From an uncultured Bdellovibrionales bacterium (GTDB lineage Bacteria > Bdellovibrionota > Bdellovibrionia > Bdellovibrionales > UBA1609), in contig CALLAU010000037.1 in assembly GCA_938002015.1 (NCBI GenBank), positions 1 through 64,000 on the forward strand: a stretch of DNA of 64,000 nt, in the 5' to 3' direction. Shown piece after piece: positions 44,026 through 53,455 of this stretch. Numbering within the stretch: position 1 is the stretch's first letter; each line of letters starts with the position of its first letter. The notes under the pieces were generated by a model. It had not been told where the DNA came from. It did not search any database and saw only the letters and a program-made list of their open reading frames with translations. Made by a program: the position numbers and the translations under genes.

Positions 44026-46122
44026 ATGCATTTTTGCGTATTTCGTTTATTTATAATCACACTTACTACATTAATGCTTGGGTGCTCAGATCAACCAAAG
44101 CAAATTGCTGATAGAGACGCTATAGTTCCTAACCCAGCAAGTCCAAGTACTCCAGTAACTCAAGATGAAGTAGATTCGTTTGATGGAGAAGAGGGTAAGC
44201 CTGTTATTATTGATAATATTATAGGGCGAGAGCCAACAGAGATTAGAGAGCCTCGAGTAGGTGAGAACAACTCTGAAGATGATAAAATTGAAAAAAATGG
44301 TAAGCAACCTATTGTCTTTGATGGTATTAATCCACTTGAGTCATCAGTTGCTGGTGTGAAGTTTAATTCATCTTATAGCGATGCTTCAGAAATTTTAAGT
44401 ACACCATATGTTGGAGCTTGTGGAGGAAGTGGTGACTACTACTTAGAGAACCTTTGTTTGCTTTGGAGTAGTGAAGAGCCAAGAAGGTTAAGACAAGCTT
44501 TAATCTTAGATGGATATCTAGGAGCAATAAATCTGCCAGAGCCTCTTGGAAAAGTTACTATGAAAGCAGAACTTCAAGATGTCTTTAAACCTGAGTTCGG
44601 TGATTTAGGTGAAGTGCTGCTTCAAAAAACTTATAATGAGTTTTTTGGTAAGGAAAGTAGTTATAGCTGTGTTGAAACTAAAGAGTGTCAGGCACTTTTA
44701 TATAACGATTTTATTAATTGGATTTTACCAAACATAACGATTGTCTTCTCAAAAGATAGAAAAGTACTGGTTCAAATGGTTATCAATCAAGATGTTCAAC
44801 CTGGAGACTTTGCAAGTCCTTTAGATCTTGTTCTTGGTGGTATAAACGTTAAAGAAACAGGTGAGATGCTCATGCTTGGTGAAAAGTGGGGAGATGTACA
44901 GGCAAAGCTATCTAGACCTGCTAACCCAGCGGCATTTCTTGAAACAAAAGCCTATAGAAAAGATTTTGTGGGCTCAGTTGCTAGAGTGCAAAGGGCTGGT
45001 ATTTACAATGATGTTGAAAGCTTTAACCTAGAATCAAAGACAGAGAGTAAGGAAGATATTTTTTCTAATTTTTTAGTGTATTCAAATTACCAAGCGCCAA
45101 TTATGTTAAACGGGAAGTATCTGGTTTTAAGAAAAGATGTGGAAGGTAAGTTTAAACTAAAACTTGTTTCATATGAGCCAACTTCAGTTCCTTTAAGTAC
45201 CGAGATCAGTGAGAATTCAACAGAAAAAACCTTTACAGTTAGAATGGATGAGCTAGCAGGGGATTTAAAAGCTCAAAAAGAAGTGTTAAAAGACTTGGCT
45301 CGTCTCATGAGAAAAGAGTTTAAAAGTGTTTCTGAAAATTCTGTAGTAAGCCAGCGTTTTTCTGGGTTTCATGCAAGACCTGCTGCTAATAGAAGAATGG
45401 TATTAAGAACAAGTTTTTATGACTTTGATAAAATGAAAGGGTTATTTGTTTATACTCATGTGAGTGTAAATTCTGGAAGTTTCTTATTTAGTATTGCACT
45501 AGATAATGATCCTATGAGTTCAGTAAGCATGGCCTCTGTAAAGGAAAGTGTAGACTTAACATCAAACTCTTTAGCTGGTTTTAGACTTGGGCAGAAAGTT
45601 AAATTAATTGACATTGATAGAAGTAGAAATGAGGGTTTTTTAAGTTTGGGTGAAAACACTGTAAGGGTAGAGCTTGATCTTTATGCTTCTGCAAATGTTT
45701 CGTATGAAGAGGATTCTGTATCAAAGCAAAATATTATAGAGGTAAGTGGTGTTAGTGGAGCTGTACTAGGGCTTTCTCCTTTAAGTTCCATAGATCAGGA
45801 TACTACTGAACTTGAAGCAGAGCTTACTTATATTTCATCAAGTTTAAATGATAAAGGTATTAAAGGTGTTTGTGGATCAGATAAACTTTTTAAAGTTGGT
45901 ATGACTCAAAGAGCTTTTGAAAAGAATTTAAAGAAACTAGTTAAAGAATTAAAATCTGAAAATAAAAATATCACTTGCTCTCCTTTTGTAGGCCCTGATC
46001 AGGCTGGTGATGGTGAAGCAAGAGTTGTTTATTTTCCTAATCAAGGAACAAGAGTTTACTTTAGTGAAAGAGTTTTAACTGGAGTTTCAAAATATAAGAA
46101 AGCATCTGGAGGTAACCAGTAA
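44026..46122 (+). CDS. Large lipoprotein, function unknown
   Basis: The 698-residue protein has a lipoprotein signal (LTTLMLGC) followed by an acidic, Pro-rich linker of about 70 residues and a large mature domain with several Cys in short motifs (VGACGGSGDYYLENLCL, CVETKECQALL). I do not recognise a family. It is the first gene of an operon with a zinc-metalloprotease lipoprotein (1-base overlap) and a beta-barrel protein, so it probably acts with them at the outer membrane. Confidence 0.7.
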   Translation: MHFCVFRLFIITLTTLMLGCSDQPKQIADRDAIVPNPASPSTPVTQDEVDSFDGEEGKPVIIDNIIGREPTEIREPRVGENNSEDDKIEKNGKQPIVFDGINPLESSVAGVKFNSSYSDASEILSTPYVGACGGSGDYYLENLCLLWSSEEPRRLRQALILDGYLGAINLPEPLGKVTMKAELQDVFKPEFGDLGEVLLQKTYNEFFGKESSYSCVETKECQALLYNDFINWILPNITIVFSKDRKVLVQMVINQDVQPGDFASPLDLVLGGINVKETGEMLMLGEKWGDVQAKLSRPANPAAFLETKAYRKDFVGSVARVQRAGIYNDVESFNLESKTESKEDIFSNFLVYSNYQAPIMLNGKYLVLRKDVEGKFKLKLVSYEPTSVPLSTEISENSTEKTFTVRMDELAGDLKAQKEVLKDLARLMRKEFKSVSENSVVSQRFSGFHARPAANRRMVLRTSFYDFDKMKGLFVYTHVSVNSGSFLFSIALDNDPMSSVSMASVKESVDLTSNSLAGFRLGQKVKLIDIDRSRNEGFLSLGENTVRVELDLYASANVSYEEDSVSKQNIIEVSGVSGAVLGLSPLSSIDQDTTELEAELTYISSSLNDKGIKGVCGSDKLFKVGMTQRAFEKNLKKLVKELKSENKNITCSPFVGPDQAGDGEARVVYFPNQGTRVYFSERVLTGVSKYKKASGGNQ

Positions 46123-49100
46123 TGAAGAATTTATTTTTATTAGTATTAGTTGCTACAACGTTAATAAGTTGTGCTAAGGTAAGAGAAACCAACAGGGTTG
46201 GTGATGCAGATGCTGAAAGATTTGAGAAATTAACACTTACAGGGCTTGAGCCTCTTAAGAGTAATGGAATTAGAAGTTTTGATCAGCTTGATTTAGAGTC
46301 TAGTAATGGAAAAGTTTGGCTTCATAAAGTTACTGTAACAAATGTAAGTTCATATGGTGGTCCGTTATTTATTGGTCTTCAAGGTGATTTAAAAGCCGGT
46401 TACTTTAAGTTTCATAAAGAAGGCTTAGAGTTCTTAAGTGCTGTTAACTCTAAAATTGCTGAAGATAAAAAATTAGATACTTTAATTTATTCTTGGGATG
46501 TAGATCACACTCAGTATAGATATAGTGAAATAAATGGAAGACCTACCAACTCTTTAGAAGAAGATAATTTTAAAGAATGGTATAAGAAGTCTCACTTTGA
46601 AATTGACTGGGCTAAGGGAGCTAAGCTTGTTTCTGGCTTTGATGATTTTAGTCAGTGTTGGACAGTAAAAAGTACATATGTTCTTCCGGAATCAACTGAA
46701 TACGGGCAAGATTATATGTCTTTTGTTAAAAGAATCAGTTACGAAATTAACTCAAATAACAGAAGATGCTGGGGGCTTTATAGTAACAGAAGAGGAAATA
46801 CTGGAACATATACTTTTCAAGCTGATTTAATGTATTCTTTTAAGCTTCATAAGCCAGAAAGGGATCCGGCTAAAAAATATGAGCCTTATGTTTATAACGG
46901 TGAGTTTGACCCTTTAATTCAAAAGTATGGTTACTTTAAATCAATATTTGAAGAAAGAACTGAGAATGGTCGCCTAAAAGTAAACTTTCTTATGAATAGA
47001 TGGAACCCAAAGACTAAAGTTCATCAGCTTTATTTTGCTCCAGGTTTTCCTGAAGAGTATAAGTGGGTTTATAAGACAGACGTTAATAAGAAAGACCCGT
47101 ATGGCAAGACAGTAGTTGGAGTTATAGACCAAACAAATAAGGTCTTAGAAGAAGCCGGAGTAGAGATGCGTTTTGCAATCTCTGATGCACCAAAAGAGGT
47201 TAAATTTGGAGATCTTAGATATTCTTTTATTAAGTTTATGCAAGAAGCTAATGGAAGCTCACCTCTTGGTTATGGACCTTCTGATGCAAACCCTTTTACA
47301 GGTGAGATCATTGCAGCTAACTCGATGGTTTGGACAGGATCTTTAAAATACTATGTAGAGCTTATTCAAGAGTGGCTTAAAAGAGAAGACGTTGAAACAG
47401 GATCAGCTCAATCTTTTTATGCAGAGATGAGTAAGGCTATGGAGACTGAAAATGAAGAAGACTATCTTTCAAAATGGTTAGAAACATCAAAAGACTTACA
47501 GCATGATACTCAAGCAGGTTATGTCTTTAAAAAAATGATCCCTGATTTTACTTATGGAGTGACTTTTTGGGCTCCATTTACAAGAGGGCACGGAATTAAT
47601 GAAGAAGGGAGTGTTGTTTTACCTGTTTCAGAAACAGATGTTTTTGATTTTAAAAATTTAGATCAAATCAGAGAAAATTTTGGAAGGTCATTAGGTAGGA
47701 AACAATTTGAGTACTTTGAATCAATTGATTTAAATGGTAACGCCCACGTTAATGAATTAAAAAATACACGTTCAGGCAACAGATCAACAATTTATCACAT
47801 TGATCAATCACTTCAAGAAGCTCAAGAGCTACTCTTAGATGGTAAAAGTCCACAAGAAGTTATTGATACAATTTTATATAGAGTTGCGATTCATGAGTTT
47901 GGTCATAACGTAAGTTTAAGGCATAACTTTTATGGATCAGTTGATAAAAACAACTTTAATGAGGGTGAGAACTTTACTGACCCAAGCACTGGGCAAGAAA
48001 GACACCTTCCGGCTGTAAGTTCATCTGTAATGGATTACTTAAGTCTTGATGGTGAGATGCACACTTCTTTTGAATGGGAAGCCTATGATAAGGCAGCTAT
48101 TGCTTATGCTTACTCATCTGGAAAAGTAGATCATTCAAAAGATGTTTATCCTGACGGTCATCCACATGCTGGTAAGACGAAAGACTTCTTGTTCTGTACA
48201 GATGAGCATAGAGCTTTTAATGCTTTATGTAACACGTGGGATAGAGGAACTACTCCTACAGAGATTTTAATGGATATGATTGCAAATTATCAAAGATCAT
48301 ATTTTACAACTAATAGAAGGTTTGGAAGAGCTTACTGGGATACGAGTGGGTATGACAGTCGTATTTTTGGTACAATGTGGAATATTAAAAAGTTTATGAT
48401 GCTTGATCAATCTGCATTTACTTATGGTAATAAAGACTTAGGTGAATCTTTTAAAAGGCTTGGAATTTCTAAATCTGAGGAAGCTAGATACTTTGATCCT
48501 ATAAAAAGAGATATAAAAAGAGCTATAAAACTTTCAGTAGCTTTTTATAACTCAGTACTTCAGCAATCAAACGTTGAAAGACAATACTTTAGTGAATATG
48601 ACGTTGTTACAGGAGCTTTAACAAGAAAAGGAATTTTTGCAGATAAGCTTTATGCAACATACTTTTTACTTGGTGATGATGCTTTTATGTATAACCCAAA
48701 TATTCCAGTTTCAACAGCTTCATACCTTGAATATCAAGATGACCCAGATATTGGAAACACAATTAAAAAGGTAAGTGAAAATCTCTTAACTGAGCGAGTA
48801 GACTCTGAGCCTGGTTTTATATACTTTGCAAGACTCATGTATGCAGATAATGCTCTAAACTACTATAATCAAAATAACGCATCACTTGCTAATAGATTTA
48901 AAATGGTTTGCTACTCTCCAGAAAGATTTAATAAGTATTTTGCGCTTAATCCTTATAAATATATTTATGAAGGTGCAGAAGTTGCTGATAACCTGGTTGC
49001 TGATACAATAAATGTTCTTACTGATCTACCGGAAAAAGCAAATTTAGAATTTACAGAGTTTGCTAATGAGCTTTCAGATATAGGTTTTGCAATGGTTGAT

Positions 49101-49286
49101 GGCAGAGTCTATGTGGCTTCTAAGGCTGAAAATGAAATTGCTTATAATGTTATTAAAAAATACAAAGAAGCTTATCTTTTTGGTGAAGGTGAGAGTGACG
49201 ATAGAATCGGTACAAGAAAAGCTGATGTAAGAGACATAAGGTTCTTATATAGAGTTATGACTGGAGCTGAGGACTATTGCCAATGA
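46122..49286 (+). CDS. Zinc metalloprotease lipoprotein (DUF5117-like)
   Basis: The 1054-residue protein has a lipoprotein signal (LVATTLISC) and a long N-terminal region, then at about residues 590-605 AIHEFGHNVSLRHNFYGS, the HExxHxxxxxH zinc site of metzincin-like peptidases, with SSVMDY as the probable Met-turn about 45 residues later. The overall layout resembles bacterial zinc-dependent metalloproteases annotated with DUF5117/DUF4953 domains, although it is larger. It should sit on a membrane surface and digest proteins. It overlaps the next gene by four bases (ATGA). Confidence 0.85.
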   Translation: MKNLFLLVLVATTLISCAKVRETNRVGDADAERFEKLTLTGLEPLKSNGIRSFDQLDLESSNGKVWLHKVTVTNVSSYGGPLFIGLQGDLKAGYFKFHKEGLEFLSAVNSKIAEDKKLDTLIYSWDVDHTQYRYSEINGRPTNSLEEDNFKEWYKKSHFEIDWAKGAKLVSGFDDFSQCWTVKSTYVLPESTEYGQDYMSFVKRISYEINSNNRRCWGLYSNRRGNTGTYTFQADLMYSFKLHKPERDPAKKYEPYVYNGEFDPLIQKYGYFKSIFEERTENGRLKVNFLMNRWNPKTKVHQLYFAPGFPEEYKWVYKTDVNKKDPYGKTVVGVIDQTNKVLEEAGVEMRFAISDAPKEVKFGDLRYSFIKFMQEANGSSPLGYGPSDANPFTGEIIAANSMVWTGSLKYYVELIQEWLKREDVETGSAQSFYAEMSKAMETENEEDYLSKWLETSKDLQHDTQAGYVFKKMIPDFTYGVTFWAPFTRGHGINEEGSVVLPVSETDVFDFKNLDQIRENFGRSLGRKQFEYFESIDLNGNAHVNELKNTRSGNRSTIYHIDQSLQEAQELLLDGKSPQEVIDTILYRVAIHEFGHNVSLRHNFYGSVDKNNFNEGENFTDPSTGQERHLPAVSSSVMDYLSLDGEMHTSFEWEAYDKAAIAYAYSSGKVDHSKDVYPDGHPHAGKTKDFLFCTDEHRAFNALCNTWDRGTTPTEILMDMIANYQRSYFTTNRRFGRAYWDTSGYDSRIFGTMWNIKKFMMLDQSAFTYGNKDLGESFKRLGISKSEEARYFDPIKRDIKRAIKLSVAFYNSVLQQSNVERQYFSEYDVVTGALTRKGIFADKLYATYFLLGDDAFMYNPNIPVSTASYLEYQDDPDIGNTIKKVSENLLTERVDSEPGFIYFARLMYADNALNYYNQNNASLANRFKMVCYSPERFNKYFALNPYKYIYEGAEVADNLVADTINVLTDLPEKANLEFTEFANELSDIGFAMVDGRVYVASKAENEIAYNVIKKYKEAYLFGEGESDDRIGTRKADVRDIRFLYRVMTGAEDYCQ

Positions 49287-50194
49287 TAAGATCGTTAGCA
49301 ATTTCTTTATTACTGCTTTTGAGCTTTATAGCGAGTAGTTCTTTTGCACAAAATGCACTACTTGAGAGCTTAAATGTAAAAAAAGCACAGAAATGGAGAC
49401 TTGGACTTTCTGCAACACATCTAGATGGTTTTGGAGATACAAGAGTTGAAGAAGGTTCTGCTTTTGGTGTTTTTGTAGATAGAACAATTAGAAAGAACCT
49501 TCACCTTGATGCCTCAATTAGATTTAATAAGCTTTATTTTATTGATTTTGAAGGTGATGATGAAGTGAGAATGTCTGATGCTTATATTGGTTTAAGGCAT
49601 ATCTTAAAGAAAGACTTGATTAAAGGTGCAACTCCAATGGTTTCCTATGGTGTTTTACTCCCAACTTCACCTTTTTCAATCAGACAAGATGTTCTTGCAA
49701 GATTTTATGCTGGAGGTTCTGCATCCTGGATGTTTTTAAAGAACACTTTAATCTTTACAGCAGGTATAGATGCACTTTTAAATGCGAATAGATATTCTAC
49801 AACAAAAACGGGTGAACAAAGTTTTGGTGGACAATACCTTGAGCGCTTTAGTGGTACAGCAAGCTTAAATGCAACCTATACTCTTGGACAAACTCTTAAA
49901 TTTAAAAATAGATTCTTAAAATCTATATTAGTAAGTGCAAGAGCATCATATTCAAGAGCTTATTTTGAAAGGTTTGGAAGTCTTGAGCCTATTAGAGCAA
50001 GTGAATTTAGAAATCATGATGATAGCCTTAATACAGGAGTGTCAGTTATCGCCTCACCTTTTAAAAAGTGGTTTGTATCAGTTGGCTATGGTCATAACGC
50101 TGAAGTAGAGAATATGGGAAGAGTTGATTATCACCTTTTTGATTCAAGGTCGACAAGATGGAGAGTGGGCTTAAGACATACACTAAGATTTTAG
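49283..50194 (+). CDS. Outer-membrane beta-barrel protein of the protease operon
   Basis: The 303-residue product has a signal peptide (LLLLLSFIASSSFA-QNA), then alternating strands such as KWRLGLSATHLDGFGD and AFGVFVDRTI, and ends in WRVGLRHTLRF with the terminal aromatic residue typical of BAM-assembled barrels. I start at ATG 49283, which overlaps the upstream stop (ATGA), rather than the TTG at 49277. It may provide a pore or anchor for the two lipoproteins encoded upstream. Confidence 0.78.
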   Translation: MIRSLAISLLLLLSFIASSSFAQNALLESLNVKKAQKWRLGLSATHLDGFGDTRVEEGSAFGVFVDRTIRKNLHLDASIRFNKLYFIDFEGDDEVRMSDAYIGLRHILKKDLIKGATPMVSYGVLLPTSPFSIRQDVLARFYAGGSASWMFLKNTLIFTAGIDALLNANRYSTTKTGEQSFGGQYLERFSGTASLNATYTLGQTLKFKNRFLKSILVSARASYSRAYFERFGSLEPIRASEFRNHDDSLNTGVSVIASPFKKWFVSVGYGHNAEVENMGRVDYHLFDSRSTRWRVGLRHTLRF

Positions 50195-50227
50195 GTACAT
50201 ATTAAAAATATCTTGTAAGTATAGAAT

Positions 50228-50262
50228 AAAAAAAGCGATGTATAAATTCACATCGCTTTTTT
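50228..50262. terminator. Bidirectional intrinsic terminator
   Basis: AAAAAAGCGATGT pairs with ACATCGCTTTTTT around ATAAATTC, between convergent genes ending at 50194 and 50291. Confidence 0.9.
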
Positions 50263-50290
50263 ACTTTTATTGTCGTATTTACTGAATTTT

Positions 50291-50884
50291 TTAAAACTTT
50301 AGTTTTAATCCAACTAAGAACTTAGCCTTAGTGTAATCAAGATCTTCTCTATCAAGGCTTCCTGCTCCATCAAGCTTTAAGTCCTCAATAGGGTCTTCGA
50401 TTCTAGCTTCAGCTACAAGATTTAAAAAACCTGAGAGTTTATAATCAAGTCCAACTCCGATATTATAAATAAAACCATCAGTGTCGTAATCGTTTTCTTC
50501 AATAGTAATTTTAGTAAAACCAGCACCAATTCCAACAAAAGGCTCAATGCCTAATAAGCTTGGTAGGTGAAAGTAGAGGTTTAACATACCTGAGACTTCT
50601 TTCTTTTCATCATTTGTTACAGTATCAGGAATTTCTTCTAAATCTTGAGTTTCATAGTTTATTTCTAGAGCTAAAGAGAAGAGAGGTGAAAAATAAACTC
50701 CAACACCAATGTTAACTGGATAGGGAGCTGCAATATCATAATCAACTTTACTATTTCCAATAGTTCCATCTGTTGTTAGTGCCATACCTACCTGTCCTTT
50801 AATATAGACAAGGTCAATAAAGTCAGCAGATGCTGTAGATGACATGAAAAGTGTTAAAGCCAGTGCCAGTAGATTTTTGTACAT
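50291..50884 (-). CDS. Small outer-membrane beta-barrel protein
   Basis: The 197-residue protein has a signal peptide (LTLFMSSTASA-DFI) and a small, probably eight-stranded barrel of the outer-membrane-protein X/OmpW-like size, with strands such as VNIGVGVYFS, FSLALEINYE and FIYNIGVGLDYKL and the C-terminal AKFLVGLKLKF. Function unknown. It is monocistronic and converges on the protease operon. Confidence 0.78.
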   Translation of the reverse strand: MYKNLLALALTLFMSSTASADFIDLVYIKGQVGMALTTDGTIGNSKVDYDIAAPYPVNIGVGVYFSPLFSLALEINYETQDLEEIPDTVTNDEKKEVSGMLNLYFHLPSLLGIEPFVGIGAGFTKITIEENDYDTDGFIYNIGVGLDYKLSGFLNLVAEARIEDPIEDLKLDGAGSLDREDLDYTKAKFLVGLKLKF

Positions 50885-51048
50885 AATGTCTCCTCTTCAA
50901 AAAAAACTTTTTATGTCTTAATCATGAGATGAAATGAAGAAAAATTCAATTAAGACCTAAGGCTACATCTTATCATAAATGAAGTGCTTAAAATAGGTGG
51001 TGTAGAAAAAGCACGTATTATTAAGAGACTCTTAATCCTTTAAAAACC

Positions 51049-51360
51049 CTATATAGAGGTGTCTTCATCCATTTCCATGGCTCTTAGGTCATCTTCTATT
51101 GCAAAATAAGATTCAAAAAGAAAATCTTCAGCCAATTGCTCTGTCTCAATTTGAGGATGATTGAGGTTTTCTTGCTTGTTAAAAACTGAGAATACAAAGA
51201 TTAAGACAAGTGAACTTGAGATAAGAAAAGGCATAAAAGGGTTAAAAAATGAACTTTTAACTTCATTGTAATTTTTTATGCTATCAAGCTCGGCATTAGA
51301 GCTTTCAGGTTTAAAATCAGTATGTTCTTTTATCATCTTATCAAAATTATTTTCACTCAT
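51049..51360 (-). CDS. Probable small anti-sigma factor, single membrane segment
   Basis: The 103-residue protein has a soluble acidic N-terminus of about 40 residues, one membrane segment (MPFLISSSLVLIFVFSVF) and a short acidic tail. Its start overlaps the stop of the ECF sigma-factor gene by eight bases. This size, topology and position resemble small anti-sigma factors such as CnrY. No zinc-binding ASD motif is visible, so the assignment rests on context. Confidence 0.6.
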   Translation of the reverse strand: MSENNFDKMIKEHTDFKPESSNAELDSIKNYNEVKSSFFNPFMPFLISSSLVLIFVFSVFNKQENLNHPQIETEQLAEDFLFESYFAIEDDLRAMEMDEDTSI

Positions 51361-51910
51361 AATTAACTCCGTGTTTTTTCAAAAAAATTTTAACACTTTC
51401 TCTGGCATTGTTAAGCCTGGATTTTACAGTTCCTTCAGGTATATTTAAAACTGCAGAAATGTTCTTAATGCTCTCTCCACTGATATAAAAAAGAATAAAA
51501 ACTTTTTTGTGTTTATCAGATAAGTTAAAGATCGATTTTTGTACAAGGTCTTTTAGCTCACTATTTTCTTCATTTACTCTTCTAGAATCAATACCGAATT
51601 CATCATCTTCAAAAGAAGACTTAGATCTTTTTTTCTCTTTATTTAAAAAATCTAGAGATGTGTTTAACGCAATTTTATATATCCATGTGTCTATTGAAGA
51701 CTGATTGTTAAACTTATGTAAATTCTTGTGTATTTTAAAAAAAACTTCTTGTAAAACGTCTTCATAAAGAGAGCTTCCAACAATATAGAAGACTTGTCTT
51801 TTGATCTTACTTCCTTTGGTGAAGTAGATCTCATCAAATAAAAGAGAAGAGTCCTCCTTGCTTAAGACTCTTCCCATTTTTAAAAAACTTGTGAGTTTTT
51901 TACTGATCAT
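51353..51910 (-). CDS. ECF-type RNA polymerase sigma factor
   Basis: The 185-residue protein has region 2 with YEDVLQEVFFKIHKNLHKF and DTWIYKIALNTSLDFLNK, a charged linker (KEKKRSKSSFEDDE) and region 4 with LSDKHKKVFILFYISGES and IPEGTVKSRLNNARESVK. It follows the Spy/CpxP-like gene by six bases and overlaps the probable anti-sigma gene, so the three form an operon. No clear Shine-Dalgarno precedes its ATG; translation may depend on the upstream gene. Auto-regulation is likely from the ECF-type promoter upstream of the operon. Confidence 0.92.
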   Translation of the reverse strand: MISKKLTSFLKMGRVLSKEDSSLLFDEIYFTKGSKIKRQVFYIVGSSLYEDVLQEVFFKIHKNLHKFNNQSSIDTWIYKIALNTSLDFLNKEKKRSKSSFEDDEFGIDSRRVNEENSELKDLVQKSIFNLSDKHKKVFILFYISGESIKNISAVLNIPEGTVKSRLNNARESVKIFLKKHGVNYE

Positions 51911-51916
51911 AAAAAT

Positions 51917-52333
51917 TTATTTTTTTTGCCATTTCTTGCGCATTTGAGATTTAAGCTCATTAAACTTGCTTTTTTGACTAGAAGTAAGAATCCCTCGTGT
52001 TTTAAGCATGGTCTCAAATTTGTATGATTTAAAACTCTCTTCTGCTGAAAGCATTTTGCTATGTAAGCTCTTGAGTTTAGAATCTGAGCTCCCTGATTCC
52101 ATTGCTTGTTGAAATGCTTCTCGTGAGTTTCTTTTTTCTTCTCTTAATGATTTCATTTTATCTTTTCTTGAACTTCTAATTTCTTTAAGTTCTTTTCTTT
52201 GATCTTCTGAAAGGTCAAGTTGTTTAAAGATGCCGTCTTTTCCACCTTTGTTCTTTCCTTTATTCATACCTTTTCCAGCATATACTGCTGGAGTAAGTGA
52301 GAGACAGATAAGAAATGCTGCTATTTTTTTCAT
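51917..52333 (-). CDS. Spy/CpxP-like periplasmic protein
   Basis: The 138-residue product has a signal peptide (FLICLSLTPAVYA-GKG), a basic Gly/Lys/Met stretch, and a helical body with two LTxxQ-like segments (LDLSEDQRKELKEI and ILTSSQKSKFNEL). This is the fold of Spy, CpxP, ZraP and CnrX, chaperones or metal sensors of the periplasm. It heads the operon with an ECF sigma factor and a probable anti-sigma factor, so it may be the stress sensor. AAGGAG lies ten bases before the ATG. Confidence 0.82.
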   Translation of the reverse strand: MKKIAAFLICLSLTPAVYAGKGMNKGKNKGGKDGIFKQLDLSEDQRKELKEIRSSRKDKMKSLREEKRNSREAFQQAMESGSSDSKLKSLHSKMLSAEESFKSYKFETMLKTRGILTSSQKSKFNELKSQMRKKWQKK

Positions 52334-52396
52334 AAAGAAATGCTCCTTTTATAGTAAGTTTTAGTTTAAAGCCTTATATTGTGACTTTATATATAC

Positions 52397-52425
52397 TTAG
52401 ACTTATCGAAGACTATAAAGGTTCA
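52397..52425 (-). promoter_or_regulatory. ECF/sigma-E-type promoter of the Spy-sigma-antisigma operon
   Basis: On the minus strand TGAACCT (52419-52425) and GTCTAA (52397-52402) are separated by 16 bases, close to the GGAACTT and GTC/TCTGA-type boxes of sigma-E-like factors. The predicted start is near 52390, leaving a leader of about 57 bases. It suggests the ECF factor encoded in the operon drives its own transcription. Confidence 0.6.
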
Positions 52426-52498
52426 CTTAAAGTTAAAAAAAAATGATAATTTATTTAAATTTTATCGTTTTAAGACAGTTTAAGTGCTCTAAAGCGTC

Positions 52499-53431
52499 TT
52501 AATGAAGACTAGAGCCCTGTTTAATTTCACTATTTCTCATATAAGTGATGATATTTTGGTGTGTCTCCATTTTTTTTCTTGCCCAGCTAGGTGCAATCAG
52601 CTCATCCCACCTTGAAGCAAGCGCTGCTAGTCTATGAACATAAATATCTGGAGAAAGATGGCTTAAGAAAATCCCTACTTTTCTTGAGTACTCTTCTAAG
52701 GTGCAGGGTGTAAACTTGTTATTAAAATAGTCTTGCTCAAGTGGAGTGTCTTTTAAGACATGAAGGTTATGAAGCTTTACATTATCAATTTTTAGCTCAT
52801 TAGTTTTAATAGCAAAGTCTTGTATCTCTTCATCAGTTTCATTTGGAAGTCCAAACATAAAATGAAGCCCTAAATCAACATCAGTTTCGCCTTTAATTCT
52901 TTTAATGGCTTTAAGAGTTTGAGCGTGGTTATGACCTCGCTTTAGGTAATCAAGTTGAGCATCATTAAAGGTTTGAGCTCCAAGCTCAACTGAAACAAAG
53001 CTTTGTTCATGAATCTCTTGCCAAAGCCTTAAAAGTGCAGGAGAGATGCAATCAGGCCTTGTTCCAACAACAACACCTGCAACACCTTCATGCTCTAACG
53101 CTCTATAAAAATTTTCTTTAATTGCTTGAACTTTGGCAAAAGAGTTTGTGTAGGCTTGAAAATAAACTAAGAACTTTTTTGCGCCAAATCTTTTTCCAAT
53201 ATGTGCTTTATATTTTTTGATCTGAAGGTCTAGAGGAAGGGTCTGAGCTTCTGATCTTGCAGCTGAACCCCAGACATCACAAAAAATGCAGGTCTCCATT
53301 CCTTTTAGGCCTTCTCTATTTGGGCAGGTATCAACGACTGAGACAGGTATTTTATATACTTTCTCTCCAAAGTGCTTTTCATAAAAACAGCTTATTGGGT
53401 TATAGGGTTGGCCTTTCCATTTCTCAATCAT
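52499..53431 (-). CDS. Radical SAM protein, TIGR01212/YhcC family
   Basis: The 310-residue protein has the distinctive radical-SAM cluster spacing of this family, CPNREGLKGMETCIFC (C-x9-C-x2-C), followed by FLVYFQAYTNSFA and VVGTRPDCIS, VSVELGAQTFND and LHFMFGLPNET. The reaction of YhcC-type proteins is not established. I start at 53431 (MIEKWKGQPYNP); a longer frame back to 53470 would overlap the divergent gene's start. It is divergent from an MnmC-like gene with a gap of only 24 bases. Confidence 0.9.
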   Translation of the reverse strand: MIEKWKGQPYNPISCFYEKHFGEKVYKIPVSVVDTCPNREGLKGMETCIFCDVWGSAARSEAQTLPLDLQIKKYKAHIGKRFGAKKFLVYFQAYTNSFAKVQAIKENFYRALEHEGVAGVVVGTRPDCISPALLRLWQEIHEQSFVSVELGAQTFNDAQLDYLKRGHNHAQTLKAIKRIKGETDVDLGLHFMFGLPNETDEEIQDFAIKTNELKIDNVKLHNLHVLKDTPLEQDYFNNKFTPCTLEEYSRKVGIFLSHLSPDIYVHRLAALASRWDELIAPSWARKKMETHQNIITYMRNSEIKQGSSLH

Positions 53432-53455
53432 AGTGCTATCTTTTTTGCACTCATT

